A program made the translations under genes and the position numbers. Source: Anaerotignum propionicum (lineage in GTDB: Bacteria > Bacillota > Clostridia > Lachnospirales > Anaerotignaceae). From it: a stretch of DNA of 64,000 nucleotides. Under the pieces are notes generated by a model. It saw nothing but the letters and a program-made list of their open reading frames with translations. It was not told the DNA's origin and searched no databases. The stretch spans positions 149,757 to 213,756 of the forward strand of contig NZ_JANGAD010000007.1 in the NCBI RefSeq assembly GCF_024461735.1. Reading direction: 5' to 3'. Shown here in pieces: positions 63,797 through 64,000 of the stretch (positions are counted from its first letter, which is position 1; the number at the start of each line of letters is the position of its first letter).

Positions 63797-63825
63797 TTGA
63801 CAAAAAGGAATTGTTCTGATAAACT
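63797..63825 (+). promoter_or_regulatory. rRNA operon promoter P2
   Basis: TTGACA (63797-63802), 17-base spacer, TAAACT (63820-63825). Confidence 0.75.
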
Positions 63826-63867
63826 AATCTTCGCTGACAACGAAAGACGACAGCAAGAAAAAAACAC

Positions 63868-64000
63868 TTGATCCTTGAAAACTAAACAGTAGAGATACAA
63901 ACACACAACCCATAGTCAATTCAACTTTTCCGCTTTGCGGAAAAGAAAAAAGACAAAGAGTTTACCGATTTCGAAAAAATCGGAAAGTAAGCCAGACATT
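63868..64000 (+). promoter_or_regulatory. rRNA leader with boxA-like element and hairpins
   Basis: The region has the boxA-like CCTTGAAAACTAAACA (63873-63888), a 9-bp hairpin CTTTTCCGC / GCGGAAAAG (63925-63945) and a second stem CCGATTT / AAATCGG (63965-63983). This order is typical of pre-16S leaders. The gene itself would start just beyond 64000. The rest of 63530-64000 holds the terminator, the two promoters and the inverted repeat TTCGACAT / ATGTCGAA (63620-63657). Confidence 0.75.

Overview
The window looks like a chromosome segment of a low-GC, endospore-forming, anaerobic Gram-positive bacterium of the class Clostridia (probably Lachnospirales; this is inference from gene content and order). 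Signs of this are AT-rich DNA with strong AAGGAGG ribosome binding sites, TTG and GTG starts, sporulation genes (spoIVFA/spoIVFB-like, a gamma-SASP-like peptide), RNase Y, RemA, a PASTA kinase, NFACT/RqcH, MutS2 and LexA with a divergent yneA-like gene.

Region 1 (1-9500) is the right part of a siphovirus-type prophage, all on the + strand: head-tail connector (cut by the window edge), head closure, minor capsid, tail terminator, major tail protein, two tail-assembly proteins (the second is Gp15-like), a short tape measure, distal tail protein, BppU-like baseplate protein, a Pro/Glu-rich protein, a 45-aa XkdX-like protein, tail endopeptidase, XhlA-like protein, holin and an NlpC/P60 endolysin. 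No integrase, repressor or att site is visible, so the prophage continues to the left.

Region 2 (9500-20000) is mixed chromosomal cargo: a VOC/glyoxalase protein, a large orphan protein ending in a His/Cys-rich metal-binding tail, an ABC exporter, AddB without an adjacent AddA, an FMN-binding-like membrane protein, a DUF523 protein and an extra RsgA-like GTPase.

Region 3 (19800-28200) holds a sporulation-type operon (spoIVFA in two frames, spoIVFB-like with its protease motif lost) running into rng (RNase G), then rny (RNase Y), a MATE exporter and rqcH.

Region 4 (28262-43850) is a long conserved housekeeping run: yicC, remA, gmk, rpoZ, priA, def, fmt, a zinc protease, rsmB, rlmN, the PP2C phosphatase and PASTA kinase pair, rsgA, rpe, thiN and rpmB. 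It joins nucleotide supply, replication restart, translation start and rRNA modification with cell-wall-responsive phosphorylation.

Region 5 (43850-63600) holds a 56-aa membrane peptide, RNase Z, tsaD, a GNAT protein, a HAD/SDR pair, an unknown membrane protein, class III fructose bisphosphatase, mutS2, a two-component system interrupted by an antisense gene, nadE, the lexA/yneA SOS control region, nfeD-floA, an EcsC protein and a gamma-SASP-like peptide. The window ends inside the promoter and leader of what is almost certainly an rRNA operon: tandem promoters, a boxA-like element and hairpins. The 16S gene itself is not in the window. I saw no tRNA, CRISPR array or insertion sequence.
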